Below are positions 50,451-60,673 of a DNA stretch of 64,000 nucleotides, piece after piece (the stretch's first letter is position 1; every line of letters starts with the position of its first letter). The notes beneath the pieces were generated by a model. The model saw only the letters and a program-made list of their open reading frames with translations. It was not told where the DNA came from and searched no databases. Source of the DNA: Magnetococcales bacterium HCHbin5 (GTDB taxonomy: Bacteria; Pseudomonadota; Magnetococcia; Magnetococcales; Magnetaquicoccaceae); the NCBI GenBank assembly GCA_002753505.1, contig PEAG01000001.1, positions 1-64,000 on the forward strand. The letters run 5' to 3'. The position numbers and the translations under genes are program-made.

Positions 50451-53288
50451 TCATTGAGACAGAATCGAGGTGACCAGCTTACCAAATTCCGCCTGTATCT
50501 CAAACACCGCCGTAAACTCGGCGAAGGCCCAGCGGCCAAACTTGCCCAGGTTGTTCACTCCTGGCACCCAATAGACCTGCATGGTATTGGCTTTTTCCCT
50601 GGCATCCTCGCCCCGGAAGCCTTTGATCTCCACCACCAGATTCAAGGGATCGTCGCGGCCATCGTTGATCTGTACGATAAAATCCGGCAGATATTTTCTG
50701 CGGGTGGAGCCCATGAGATACGGCACTTCCAAGCCAAGCCCCTGGTTTTTGATGTAGGCCCGCACCAGGGGATGTGCCTCTGCCACCCGGCAAAATTCTG
50801 CCTCCCTCTTTTCACACGCCAAGTCGGCAATCTCCTGATAGAGCAACTGGGCAGGATAGGTGCCACCGATGCATTGCAGATAACCGCCCTCCAGCCATTG
50901 CCGGGTGATCCGTTTGAGTTGGCCGAAGAGGTAGAGTTTGGGCTCTTCGCCCGGATCGCGATATTTTGTATAGAGCAGACGCTTGGCCAAATGGAAAAGA
51001 AGGGTGGATTGCCGCATCTCCTGCAAATGCTTCAAGGTCAGATCCACCCCTTCGCCCAGAATGCCCTGATTGCGGGTAATGGATGGACCTACCCTATCGG
51101 GGCTGAGAATCAAAGTGGAACCCGAAGAAAACTGGGCCGTCAACAGTTCGTTGGGCAATTCCACCCGGTAGCCTTCGACCCGTGGGAACACGATTTCCAA
51201 CGCATCCCGGTCGGGCCGTACAGCCTGCACACGGATGGTTTCCCGGGGCGGTGCCGGTTTGGCCACTACCGGTGTCGCGGTAAAATCGAAGGGAATGCCC
51301 AATACATCGGCATATTCAACGTTGAACAGTCCGGCCTCGTTGAGGTCATAGGATTGCCGGCGCAAGGCGCGCCCCACCACCTGTTCGCAGAGCAACTGGG
51401 TGCCGAAAGCCCGCACCCCCAGGACGTGGGTTACGGTATTGGCATCCCATCCTTCTGTCAGCATGGAGACCGAGACCACACAGCGAATGGATTCTCCCAG
51501 TTGGCCCGGTTTGCCTACAGTGTTCATCACCTCCCGCAGCAACTCGGCATCGCTCAGGCTGTCGGCGGCCTGCCGGTCACCCGTGCGGGCGACCATCTCC
51601 CTGCGAAAACGGTCAATCTCATCCGAGGCCATGGTACGAAAATCGGCATCCAGTGCCTCGCCGGAATCCAACTGCGCACTGTCGATTAACAGGGTTCTCG
51701 GCCTGGGCAGTCGGGTGCCATGCTCGTCATAATTCCGAAACAGTTCCAGTCGCCCAGCGTTGTAGGTACACTTTCCCTCTTCCCCCTCCTGGTTGAAGCC
51801 AGAGATATAATCGTGGACCAGTTTGGAAGTCGAAGTATTGTTACAGACCACGATAAAGACGGGTGGCACCGTAACGCCCGCATCTTGCCACATGGCAAAG
51901 GTATTTTGATAATGGCCGTAGAGGGCTTCCAGAGCGGTCTGCAGTTCTGTCGGCAGACTGAGGGGGTCCAGCGTCTTGCCAGAGGTTCCACGCCCTTTCT
52001 TGGGCATTTTTTTACCGATATATTCCCAGAGATTGCGAAATTTGGGCGACTCACCCCCCGGAATATTGTCGGCCACCGGTACCCTGGGCAATTTGACGAT
52101 ACCGCACTCGATGGCATCCATCAGGGAAAAATCGCTTGCTGTCCAGGGAAACAGCGTCCCTTCGGCATACCCAGACCCCCGCAGAAAGAACGGGGTGGCG
52201 GAAAGGTCGTACACCACCGGGACTCCGAGGATACGCTTGACGGCCTCGATGCCGGTAATCCAGAGGCGGGCCGCCTCGTTGTTCTGTTTGGCCTCAGTCA
52301 GATCATCCCCTTTAAGTTCTCCCTCGTCACTGCTGTCCGGTTTGGCGCGATAGCAGTGGTGGGCTTCGTCGTTCATGACCAGAATGTTCTTCATGCCCAT
52401 CAGTTCGGGCATGACCCGCTGGACCATCTGCCCTTCCGTCTCGACCGTCTCCAGTTCCGGGCCACGTCCCTGCAGCAGGGCACGACCGACCGGGGTAATA
52501 GCAACCCGTTCCCGCAACTTGAAGGCGTGATAGTTGGTGATGACAATTTTGGCTTTGTCCAAATCAGCCAGCATGTCATTGGGAACCAGTTCCAGGCCCC
52601 GGTAATAGCTGTTCGGGTCGTTGGGTTTCAAGACCCGCAAGCGGTCGCGAATGGTGATGCCGGGGGTGATGATCAGGAAACCACGGGTGAATTGCCTGCT
52701 CTTGGGGTGTCGGACCGCATTGACCACCTGCCAGGCCATGAGCATGGCCATGACCGTGGTTTTGCCCGCCCCGGTGGCCAGCTTCAAAGCGATGCGGAAA
52801 AGTTCCGGGTTGGCCGAGGCGTTGGCTCTGTACAGGTGATCCATGGCCCAGCGCGCCCTTTTTGGTGCGACTTCTGCCAACCAGATGGCGGTCTCCACAG
52901 CCTCCACTTGGCAGAAAAAAGGTCGAATACCTTGGAATGAATGATGCCGCCAATGCTGAAGCAATCTGGCCGTCTCAGGGGTCACCAGCCATTGTGCGGG
53001 TTCGGGCAGTTGACGCCAAAGGTCCACATCCTTCCTGATTTTGTTGAGAATGGCGTTGGTATCGTATGTCTGATCTGCGGTGGAAATATCGTCAAACAGG
53101 AGAAGCTTCTGCCGCCCGGTACCACCCCGGCGTTTGGAGGGTTTGGGGACCGGGGTCACGTAGGAAGAGGGACGACGACTGGCAGCAACTTTACCCGTTG
53201 GCTGCCCATCAGGGTCCAGTTCCCAATGCTGAGCCGGATAGGCGTAAGGTGAGTTCAAGATGGGATGTTCAAAAAACTGCAGGGTCAT
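50451..53288 (-). CDS. Type III-like restriction endonuclease Res (helicase plus PD-(D/E)XK nuclease)
   Basis: LATGAGKTTVMAMLMAWQ, NDEAHHCY, MLTEGWDANTVTHVLGVRAFGTQLLCEQVVGRALRR, LPDFIVQINDG..LVVEIKG. Confidence 0.9.
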   Translation of the reverse strand: MTLQFFEHPILNSPYAYPAQHWELDPDGQPTGKVAASRRPSSYVTPVPKPSKRRGGTGRQKLLLFDDISTADQTYDTNAILNKIRKDVDLWRQLPEPAQWLVTPETARLLQHWRHHSFQGIRPFFCQVEAVETAIWLAEVAPKRARWAMDHLYRANASANPELFRIALKLATGAGKTTVMAMLMAWQVVNAVRHPKSRQFTRGFLIITPGITIRDRLRVLKPNDPNSYYRGLELVPNDMLADLDKAKIVITNYHAFKLRERVAITPVGRALLQGRGPELETVETEGQMVQRVMPELMGMKNILVMNDEAHHCYRAKPDSSDEGELKGDDLTEAKQNNEAARLWITGIEAVKRILGVPVVYDLSATPFFLRGSGYAEGTLFPWTASDFSLMDAIECGIVKLPRVPVADNIPGGESPKFRNLWEYIGKKMPKKGRGTSGKTLDPLSLPTELQTALEALYGHYQNTFAMWQDAGVTVPPVFIVVCNNTSTSKLVHDYISGFNQEGEEGKCTYNAGRLELFRNYDEHGTRLPRPRTLLIDSAQLDSGEALDADFRTMASDEIDRFRREMVARTGDRQAADSLSDAELLREVMNTVGKPGQLGESIRCVVSVSMLTEGWDANTVTHVLGVRAFGTQLLCEQVVGRALRRQSYDLNEAGLFNVEYADVLGIPFDFTATPVVAKPAPPRETIRVQAVRPDRDALEIVFPRVEGYRVELPNELLTAQFSSGSTLILSPDRVGPSITRNQGILGEGVDLTLKHLQEMRQSTLLFHLAKRLLYTKYRDPGEEPKLYLFGQLKRITRQWLEGGYLQCIGGTYPAQLLYQEIADLACEKREAEFCRVAEAHPLVRAYIKNQGLGLEVPYLMGSTRRKYLPDFIVQINDGRDDPLNLVVEIKGFRGEDAREKANTMQVYWVPGVNNLGKFGRWAFAEFTAVFEIQAEFGKLVTSILSQ

Positions 53289-53450
53289 GGTCCGCGATTC
53301 CCGATACCGTTGTTCGCCTTGACAGCCAATCCATACTCCCGGAAGCTCTTCATTGTACGTGTGTGGGTTTGGCTTGGCGAGGGATGATGGTCGGGGTGTT
53401 TTTTTTCAGTTATACGGCTACACCATCCCCTCAATGTCAACACTCCCGTG

Positions 53451-53795
53451 TCAGTGACCCGACGGGGGGATGGCCGGATCTTTACAAGGAGGGTGGGGCA
53501 GGAGCAACAAAATGTTCAGCTTTTTTCTGATCATGACCCGACTGATCCTGAACCACCGTTTGTGGCGCATCCATTGAATGGCTCTTGATTTTCCTGGAAA
53601 ATCCATCCATAAAAAAGCCAACGCGACAAAGATGAAACCGGGTCCCGGGATGCCGGGGATGGAGAGAAACAGCCCCAGCACAAGGGAGAGCAGACCCATG
53701 ATTTGCCGCTTGATCCGATCAAACAGTCCGAGTTGCTCCTGTTGTCCAACATGGAAAAAATGCAGACGGTGACTTCTGAATGAGATAAAGTTCAT
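53451..53795 (-). CDS. PGPGW-family transmembrane protein
   Basis: LFLSIPGIPGPGFIFVALAFLWMDFPGKSRAI. Confidence 0.65.
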   Translation of the reverse strand: MNFISFRSHRLHFFHVGQQEQLGLFDRIKRQIMGLLSLVLGLFLSIPGIPGPGFIFVALAFLWMDFPGKSRAIQWMRHKRWFRISRVMIRKKLNILLLLPHPPCKDPAIPPSGH

Positions 53796-54463
53796 GGCAG
53801 CATGGGGTGGAGCAGCGGCCAGATGTTTTCCAGGAGTTGCCGATAGCCGGCAGCATTGGGGTGGATGCCATCCTCCTGATTCAGGGCGGGATGACCGGCC
53901 ACCTGATCCAGCAGGAAAGGCACCAGGGGAACCCCTTTTTCCCGGGCCAGTGCCGGATAGATGGCGGCAAATTGTTCACTGTATGGTTGGCCATAATTGG
54001 GGGGAATGCGCAGGCCGGCCAGCAGAGGGCGGACCCCGGCCTGTTGCAGACGGCGGATAATTTCCGCCAGATTCTGTTTCATCTCTTGCAGGTCCAGCCC
54101 CCGCAAACCATCATTGGCACCCAGGGCGACGATGGCAATGGTGGGCGGAGTGCGCAACAGCCACTCCAGTCGACGTACCCCACCGGCGGTGGTGTCGCCG
54201 GAGACCCCCGCGTTGATCACCAGGTGGTTGTAACCTTGTTCCCGCAGGCGGTTTCTCAACAGGCTTGGATAACTTTCGGCGGTGGCGACGCCGTAACCTG
54301 CCGTGAGGCTGTCTCCGAGGCAGAGAATGACCGCGGGCGGGGCGGCATGCAGGGAAGGGGATAGCATCATCAGGATCAGTACCATAACAGGATAAAAAAA
54401 ACGAGCTGCAGCACGCCATACTAGCATTGGATTATCCGATAATACAGGGGTTGACCCACGCAT
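53792..54463 (-). CDS. tesA: Arylesterase/lysophospholipase TesA-like (SGNH/GDSL)
   Basis: ILCLGDSLTAGYGV, INAGVSGDTTAGGVRRL, LGANDGLRG. Confidence 0.9.
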   Translation of the reverse strand: MRGSTPVLSDNPMLVWRAAARFFYPVMVLILMMLSPSLHAAPPAVILCLGDSLTAGYGVATAESYPSLLRNRLREQGYNHLVINAGVSGDTTAGGVRRLEWLLRTPPTIAIVALGANDGLRGLDLQEMKQNLAEIIRRLQQAGVRPLLAGLRIPPNYGQPYSEQFAAIYPALAREKGVPLVPFLLDQVAGHPALNQEDGIHPNAAGYRQLLENIWPLLHPMLP

Positions 54464-55136
54464 GATTCACCTCGATCAAGTCAGTTTTTCATTGATTCAC
54501 AGTGGCCAGAAGCTTTCCATCCTGAAAAATATTTCCCTTTCTGTGGCCAAGGGGGAGGTGGTCGGCCTGCTGGGTCCATCCGGCAGTGGCAAAAGCACCC
54601 TGTTGGCCCTGCTGGCCGGGGTGGAGCAGGCGACAGCGGGGGTGGTGCAGGTCAACGGTGTCCGGCTCAACGGGTTGTCGTCCGACCAGTTGGCCCATTT
54701 TCGTCGCCAACATCTGGGGGTGGTTTTCCAGGAGTTTCATCTGGTGCCCACCTTGACCGCCTGGGAAAATGTGGCACTGCCGTTGGATCTGGCCGGTTTG
54801 CCCGGAAGTCGGCAACGGGCCATGGCCATGCTGGAGCAGGTAGGGCTGGCCCATCGTGCCAACCATCGACCGACCGAGTTGTCGGGTGGCGAGCAACAAC
54901 GGGTTGCGATTGCCCGTGCCTTTGTCGGTTGTCCCCCTCTGATTCTGGCAGATGAACCCACCGGCAACCTGGACCAGAATACCAGCCAGCACATCATAGA
55001 TCTATTGTTTTCCTGTGTTGCAGCCTGGGGTTCCACCCTTTTTCTGGTGACCCATGACCCCCAACTGGCCCGGCGGGCGGATCGCTGTTTGCATCTGGTG
55101 GATGGTTGTCTGGAGGGGTCTCAGCCATGCGGATAG
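54462..55136 (+). CDS. ABC transporter ATP-binding protein (YbbA/LolD type)
   Basis: GLLGPSGSGKSTLLALLAGVEQ, ELSGGEQQRVAIARAF, LILADEPTGNLD. Confidence 0.95.
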   Translation: MIHLDQVSFSLIHSGQKLSILKNISLSVAKGEVVGLLGPSGSGKSTLLALLAGVEQATAGVVQVNGVRLNGLSSDQLAHFRRQHLGVVFQEFHLVPTLTAWENVALPLDLAGLPGSRQRAMAMLEQVGLAHRANHRPTELSGGEQQRVAIARAFVGCPPLILADEPTGNLDQNTSQHIIDLLFSCVAAWGSTLFLVTHDPQLARRADRCLHLVDGCLEGSQPCG

Positions 55137-57676
55137 CCATTCCACACGGGACGTTGGCGGCCTCCGCTGCGCGACTCAACAGCCGTTTTTTTGCGGCCGC
55201 CATTTTTCTGTGTGTGCTGTTGCTGGTGGGCGTGGCGGCCTCTGCGCTCTTTTTGCGGCAGGCCATGGAGGCCAACGCCCGGCAATTGCTGGCGGCCGAC
55301 CTGCGCCTGCAAGCCGCCTTGCCCATTGCGCCGGAAGTGCGTGCCGGCCTGTTGCCGGATGCGGTGCTGCGGTTTGCCAGACAGCATCTGGATGGAGCCG
55401 AACGCCTTTTTTCCCCCGGCCTGGAGTTCAGTGCCATGGCCAGGGTGGAGGGGACGGCGCGATCCCTGCTGGTTGAGGTCAAGGCGGTGGCTGCCGATTA
55501 TCCTTTGCGGGGGCGTGTGCAACTGGAAGGCGACATCACCCTGTCGGCTGCCCTGGCCGACGGCGTTGTGGTGGAAAAAAGCCTGTTGAACCGTCTTGGG
55601 TTGCGGGTGGGTGACGTTCTTCAGTTGGGGGAGCGTTCCTTTGCCATTACCGCCGCTCTGGCTTATGAGCCCGATCGCATCACCCATCTGTTCAGCCTGG
55701 GCCCTCGTCTGCTCATCGCATTGGATCGTGTGGCCTCTACCGGGCTGATTCAGGCGGGCAGTCGGGTGACCCAGGTGGTTTCGATCCGTCTGGGGGAGGG
55801 GGAGGAGGCGGCGGCGTTGGCCCGGAGCATCCAGGCCCAGGCCAAAGAGGCGGGCATTCAAACCAGAACCCCGGAACAGAGTCAACCCTCGGTGCGGCGA
55901 TTTATCCGTCGTTTTGTGCTGTTTTTGGCGTTGACCGCCTTGTTGACCCTGTTGGTCGGGGGGATGGCCATGACAGGAGCCATGGCGGCCTTTTTGCGGG
56001 AGAGTCGCCGGACAATCGCCATCCTGAAGCTGCTGGGTGCCAATACGGGACAGATGGTTTTGCTGGTGATGTGGAGCACCCTGCGGATGGTTTGGGCGGC
56101 CTCTTTGGCGGCCGGGGTGTTGGGGGTGATGTTGCCCGGCCTGTTGCCCCGCTTGCTGGAGGGGCTGGTTCCGGCTGAGGCCCACTATCAGCCGTCTGTC
56201 GGTTTGGCACTGGCGGGGAGTGGGTTGGGGATTGTGTTCAGTCTGCTGTGTGCGGCCGGGCCATTGTGGTGGAGCCGTTCCATTACCCCGGCGCAGCTTT
56301 TTCGGAGTTCGGCCTGGGGGGATGAGCGCGAGCCGTTGGGTGGCCGGAAGGGGGTGTGGTTGGGTCTGCTGCTCTCTGCTGTCACGCTTTGCGCCGCCCT
56401 GGCCATTGGGGTTTGGTCCGGGGAGGCCCATTTTGGTCTGCTTTTTGTCGGGGGGGTGGTCGGGCTGTTGCTGCTGGCCTGGGCCATGGTCCGGTTGAGT
56501 CTGTGGGGCATGCGCTGTTGGCGGCCCCGACGGCATGCCTGGCAATTGGCCATGCATGCCTTGTTGCGTCGGGGGGAGGGGTATGAAACCGTCATGATCT
56601 CCCTGGGTATCGGTTTGGGGCTGGTGGCGGCTGTTCTCTTTTTGGAGGACAACCTGAATCAGCAACTGCTCAACCGGATGCCGCAGCGGATGCCCAGCTA
56701 TTTTTTTATCGATATTCAGCCCGATCAACTGGCGCAGTTTCAGTCGCTGGCCGCGCCTTTTGTGGCATCCCAGCCGGATGCCATGCGCATTTTTCCCACG
56801 GTACGCGGTCGGTTGTTGCAGGAGGATCAGCCGGTGGCGGCGGATGAGGAGAGGCCGCAGGCCTGGCGCAAGTCCAGGGAGTATGTATTGACCTATACGG
56901 ACAACATTCCGGTCGGCAATCGGTTGGTGGCCGGTCAATGGTGGGCTGACCCGACCGTCCGGGAGGCCAGTGTGGAGGTAGAGATGGCCAAGGGGTTGGG
57001 GTTGGGGATTGGAGATCTATTGTCATTCAGTATCCAGGGCGTTACCATAACCGCACGCATTACCAGTCTGCGTGCGGTGCGCTGGTCTGACTTGGGTCTT
57101 AATTTTTTCGTGATTTTTTCTCCTGCGGTGTTGCAGGATGTTCCCTTGAGCTATCTGGCCTCGGTGGTGACGTCGCCGGATCAGGAGGAGGCGTTATTGG
57201 CTGCGATCAGTGGTCGGTTGCACAATGTCAGCGCGATTGCCACCCGGGTGGTGTTGGAGCGGGTACAGGGGTTGTTGCAGCAGGTGGCGCAGTCGGTTCG
57301 TCTGTTGGGTGGGGGGGCGGTGGTTGCCGGATTGTTGGTGTTGGGGGTCAGTGTTGCCGCCTCCCGGCGGCGACGGGCGCATGAAATGACCCTTTACCGA
57401 TTATTGGGTGCCAGTCGGTGGGAGGTGGCCCGGATTGCGGCAGTCGAGTTTATGCTGCTTGGTCTTCTTTCGGCGGCCATGGCTCTGCTGATCGGGCAGG
57501 CTGTTACCGCTTTGGCGGTGGAGGGGTTGTTGAACGATGTGTGGGGTTTCAACGCTGGACTGGCTGCTGCTGCTTTTGTGGGCGGAACCGCCGTGATTGC
57601 CCTGACCGGCTGGGTTGGCAGTTATCGGGAGATGGGAAGACCGGTGATGGCCTTGTTGCGAGGGAAAATTTCCTGA
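55106..57676 (+). CDS. ABC transporter permease (FtsX/YbbP family)
   Basis: Polytopic; RRTIAILKLLGANTGQMV and MTLYRLLGASRWEVARIAAVEF typical of FtsX-like permeases. Confidence 0.85.
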   Translation: MSGGVSAMRIAIPHGTLAASAARLNSRFFAAAIFLCVLLLVGVAASALFLRQAMEANARQLLAADLRLQAALPIAPEVRAGLLPDAVLRFARQHLDGAERLFSPGLEFSAMARVEGTARSLLVEVKAVAADYPLRGRVQLEGDITLSAALADGVVVEKSLLNRLGLRVGDVLQLGERSFAITAALAYEPDRITHLFSLGPRLLIALDRVASTGLIQAGSRVTQVVSIRLGEGEEAAALARSIQAQAKEAGIQTRTPEQSQPSVRRFIRRFVLFLALTALLTLLVGGMAMTGAMAAFLRESRRTIAILKLLGANTGQMVLLVMWSTLRMVWAASLAAGVLGVMLPGLLPRLLEGLVPAEAHYQPSVGLALAGSGLGIVFSLLCAAGPLWWSRSITPAQLFRSSAWGDEREPLGGRKGVWLGLLLSAVTLCAALAIGVWSGEAHFGLLFVGGVVGLLLLAWAMVRLSLWGMRCWRPRRHAWQLAMHALLRRGEGYETVMISLGIGLGLVAAVLFLEDNLNQQLLNRMPQRMPSYFFIDIQPDQLAQFQSLAAPFVASQPDAMRIFPTVRGRLLQEDQPVAADEERPQAWRKSREYVLTYTDNIPVGNRLVAGQWWADPTVREASVEVEMAKGLGLGIGDLLSFSIQGVTITARITSLRAVRWSDLGLNFFVIFSPAVLQDVPLSYLASVVTSPDQEEALLAAISGRLHNVSAIATRVVLERVQGLLQQVAQSVRLLGGGAVVAGLLVLGVSVAASRRRRAHEMTLYRLLGASRWEVARIAAVEFMLLGLLSAAMALLIGQAVTALAVEGLLNDVWGFNAGLAAAAFVGGTAVIALTGWVGSYREMGRPVMALLRGKIS

Positions 57677-57710
57677 TTGCAAAGACCTGTGAAACCGCTT
57701 TCAATCTGTT

Positions 57711-57765
57711 AAACAATTGCAGAGGGCTGGGAAGCGTCACGGTCCCCAGACCCCTGCAATTGTTT
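57711..57765. repeat. Dispersed palindromic repeat, copy B
   Basis: AAACAATTGCAGagggctgggaagcgtcacggtccccagacccCTGCAATTGTTT, 12-bp perfect outer arms. Confidence 0.75.
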
Positions 57766-57804
57766 GATTGATTGACGGATTGATTGAAAAGAAGAGGAAG
57801 AGAG

Positions 57805-59904
57805 TCAACCGGGCTCCGCGTTCTGCTGCCCGGCACTGTTCCGCATGAATTCCAAAAATTGGGCCGCCGGCATGGGACGACCATACCAGTATCCCTGAAT
57901 CTCGTCACACCCCTCCTGCTCCAAAAATTGCAACTGCTCCTTCGTCTCCACCCCCTCGGCAATAACCGATAACCCCAAACTGTGGGCAAGACTGATAAAA
58001 GCACGAATTACAGCCGCATCCTCCGTGTTTTCCGTACATTGACGCACAAAGGACTGGTCAATCTTCAAAGTGTCAATCGGAAACCGCTTCAGATAACTGA
58101 GCGAAGAAAAACCGGTGCCAAAATCATCAATGGCCAACTTGATCTGAGCATCCGAAAGCATCTTCAACTTGGCAAACGTACCCTCAACATCTCCCATGGC
58201 AATACTCTCCGTCAACTCCAACTCCAGATAACGGGCATCCAACCCGGAGGCTGACAGAATACCAATAACAGTCTCAACAAAATTGGGCTGCCGGAACTGA
58301 ATACCCGAAAGATTGACCGCAATGCGCAACGGCGGCAAACCGGAATCCCACCAAAGCTTGGACTGCCGACACACACTCGCCAACGCCCACGACCCCATGG
58401 GCGTAATCAAACCAATCTCCTCAGCCAAAGGAATAAAAGCCCCGGGCGACACCATGCCCTGCTGCGGATGCAACCAACGAATCAACGCCTCCGCCCCCAC
58501 CAGCCTGCCCGTTTTCAAATCCATCTGCGGCTGAAAATACATTAAAAATTCATTGCGATCCAAGGCATTACGCAACTCCCGCTCCATCAGCATGCGGGCC
58601 ATGGAAAAGGTGTTCAAATCGGTACGATAAAACTGAAAATTGTTGCGCCCCTGCTCCTTGGCATGATACATCGCCGCATCGGTGTTTTTCATCAAGGTCA
58701 AAACATCTTGACCATCCAAAGGAGCAATGCCAATCCCAATACTGACACCAATAAAATATTCCATGCTGTCAATCACAAAAGGCTTGGCAAACAGCTCCAG
58801 CAGATCCTTGGCAAACTGCGCCGCCTCCTGGGTCTGGGAAAGGTTGGGCAAAATAATGCCAAACTCGTCTCCCCCCAAACGCCCCAACAGACCGGAACCA
58901 ATCTGATGCTGATAACTGGCCAGCAAACCGGCAATGCGATTGCCGGTCTGAATCAATAAATGATCGCCCACATCATGCCCCATGGTGTCATTGATCACTT
59001 TGAACCGATCCAGATCCAACAATAAAATCGTAACCAACTCCTCCTCTCTGCCCTGGGCATTGTTCAAGGCAAAAGAGAGACGCTCCTGAAACAGATGACG
59101 GTTGGGCAGATCAGTAAGAGGATCATGGCCCAACATGTGCAGCAAACTCTCTTCCGACTCCTTCAAAGCAGTCAGGTCGGAAAAAACACCGACAATATTT
59201 TGCACCGTACCCTGAGGACCGCGAATGGTGCTGATGGTCAGCCACTGCGGATAGACGCGACCATCCTTGCGCCGACTCCAAAATTCCCCCTGCCACTTGC
59301 CCGTATCGTTGAGCGTTTCCCAAAACTTGTGGTAAAAAGCCTGATCATGACGATCCGACTGGATCATCTTCATGCTGTTACCCAAAGCCTCTTCGGCTGT
59401 GTAACCGGTAATGTGGGTGAAAGCCGGATTGATGGATTGGATGACAGCATCCTGATCGGTCACAACAATCCCCTCATTGGTGCTGTCAAACACACTGGAG
59501 GCCAAGTAAAGCTTGCGCTCCGCCTCCAGATCCTTGAGCAGATAACGAACCCTGTTACGCAAAATGGCCCAATGCACCGGCTTGGTGATAAAATCCGCCG
59601 CCCCGACCGTATAAGCCCGGTCAACCGATTCATCATCATTCAAACCGGTGATCATCAATACCGGTATGTGCTGGGCATCTGGTCGGGCCTTCATGGCTGC
59701 ACAGGCATCAAAGCCATTCATGATCGGCATATTGGCATCCATCAGGACAATATCCGGCAGCCCACTGTCAAAAGCCTCCACCGCATCCGCCCCATTGGCC
59801 AATCCCACGACATGATAACCGCATTTTTCCAAAAAGCGGCTTAACATCAGTCGGGTGACACCGTCGTCATCCACAACGAATATGATGGGCTTTTTTTTCA
59901 TCAC
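57805..59904 (-). CDS. REC-PAS-GGDEF-EAL protein
   Basis: REC VVDDDGVTRLML; GRLGGDEFGIILP; GAEALIRWLHP; IKLAIDDFGTGFSSLSYLKRFPIDTLKIDQSFV. Confidence 0.95.
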   Translation of the reverse strand: MMKKKPIIFVVDDDGVTRLMLSRFLEKCGYHVVGLANGADAVEAFDSGLPDIVLMDANMPIMNGFDACAAMKARPDAQHIPVLMITGLNDDESVDRAYTVGAADFITKPVHWAILRNRVRYLLKDLEAERKLYLASSVFDSTNEGIVVTDQDAVIQSINPAFTHITGYTAEEALGNSMKMIQSDRHDQAFYHKFWETLNDTGKWQGEFWSRRKDGRVYPQWLTISTIRGPQGTVQNIVGVFSDLTALKESEESLLHMLGHDPLTDLPNRHLFQERLSFALNNAQGREEELVTILLLDLDRFKVINDTMGHDVGDHLLIQTGNRIAGLLASYQHQIGSGLLGRLGGDEFGIILPNLSQTQEAAQFAKDLLELFAKPFVIDSMEYFIGVSIGIGIAPLDGQDVLTLMKNTDAAMYHAKEQGRNNFQFYRTDLNTFSMARMLMERELRNALDRNEFLMYFQPQMDLKTGRLVGAEALIRWLHPQQGMVSPGAFIPLAEEIGLITPMGSWALASVCRQSKLWWDSGLPPLRIAVNLSGIQFRQPNFVETVIGILSASGLDARYLELELTESIAMGDVEGTFAKLKMLSDAQIKLAIDDFGTGFSSLSYLKRFPIDTLKIDQSFVRQCTENTEDAAVIRAFISLAHSLGLSVIAEGVETKEQLQFLEQEGCDEIQGYWYGRPMPAAQFLEFMRNSAGQQNAEPG

Positions 59905-60395
59905 AAGGAAACAACTTCCGCCTGCGCTGTTATCGTATCATAAACCATGACCGTGGCCCCCTGGTTGAAACCATGAGCCGAACCTGGATTCAGCACGCGC
60001 GTTTTCCCCTCCCATCGATCAGTCACACGGTGCGTATGACCGGTGATCACCAGATCGTACGTTTGGCTGCGAACCAGGGCATTCAACACCGCAACCACCG
60101 TACCATGATAAACCGCCACCCGCCCTGCCGGAATCTCCATCTCCAACACCTCATCGGCCAACTCGCCGCCAATACACGCGCTTATCTTGGCCAGACCATT
60201 TCGCTCCCCGTCATTGTTGCCATACACCCCATGGACGGGTAAACCCTGCAGCGACAACAAAGCCGCCGGACTGACAATATCTCCGGCATGGACAATCCGC
60301 TCCACGCCCCGTTCCTGAAACAGAGCAAGGGCTTTTTGCAAATGTTCCACATGGTCGTGAGAGTCGGAAATGAGACCAATTTTCATCCTGTCCAC
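59901..60395 (-). CDS. YfcE/MJ0936-family metallophosphoesterase
   Basis: IGLISDSHDHVEHL, HAGDIVSP, VYGNNDGER, ITGHTHRV. Confidence 0.9.
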   Translation of the reverse strand: MDRMKIGLISDSHDHVEHLQKALALFQERGVERIVHAGDIVSPAALLSLQGLPVHGVYGNNDGERNGLAKISACIGGELADEVLEMEIPAGRVAVYHGTVVAVLNALVRSQTYDLVITGHTHRVTDRWEGKTRVLNPGSAHGFNQGATVMVYDTITAQAEVVSL

Positions 60396-60673
60396 TCATA
60401 ATTTCAAGGCAAAAGGAGACAGCAAAGCTGTTAAAAATTTTAGATCGCAAGACAATAAGTCACAAAGTATAACATTGTCTCTGCTGTCTATAAAGGCGAC
60501 GGAGACCAAAAAAGCGGCTTGACCCCCATTTTTTGTCTACAGACTTGACCCATGTGCAGGGGCAAGGCTTGCCAGCATGGAAACATCGGCTCGTTGAACG
60601 GGATACAAGGGCAACAGACGAAGGCAAGGGTCATGCCATGCTTCCATTGCCCCTGTCAAAACGCGGAACGACA

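Noticed and set aside
51720-52940. 406-aa plus-strand ORF opposite res
   Set aside because: Res frame carries all helicase motifs; this is its antisense shadow
55121-56938. 605-aa minus-strand ORF opposite the ABC permease
   Set aside because: Gln/Pro/Arg/His-rich shadow ORF; the plus-strand permease has clear FtsX-like features
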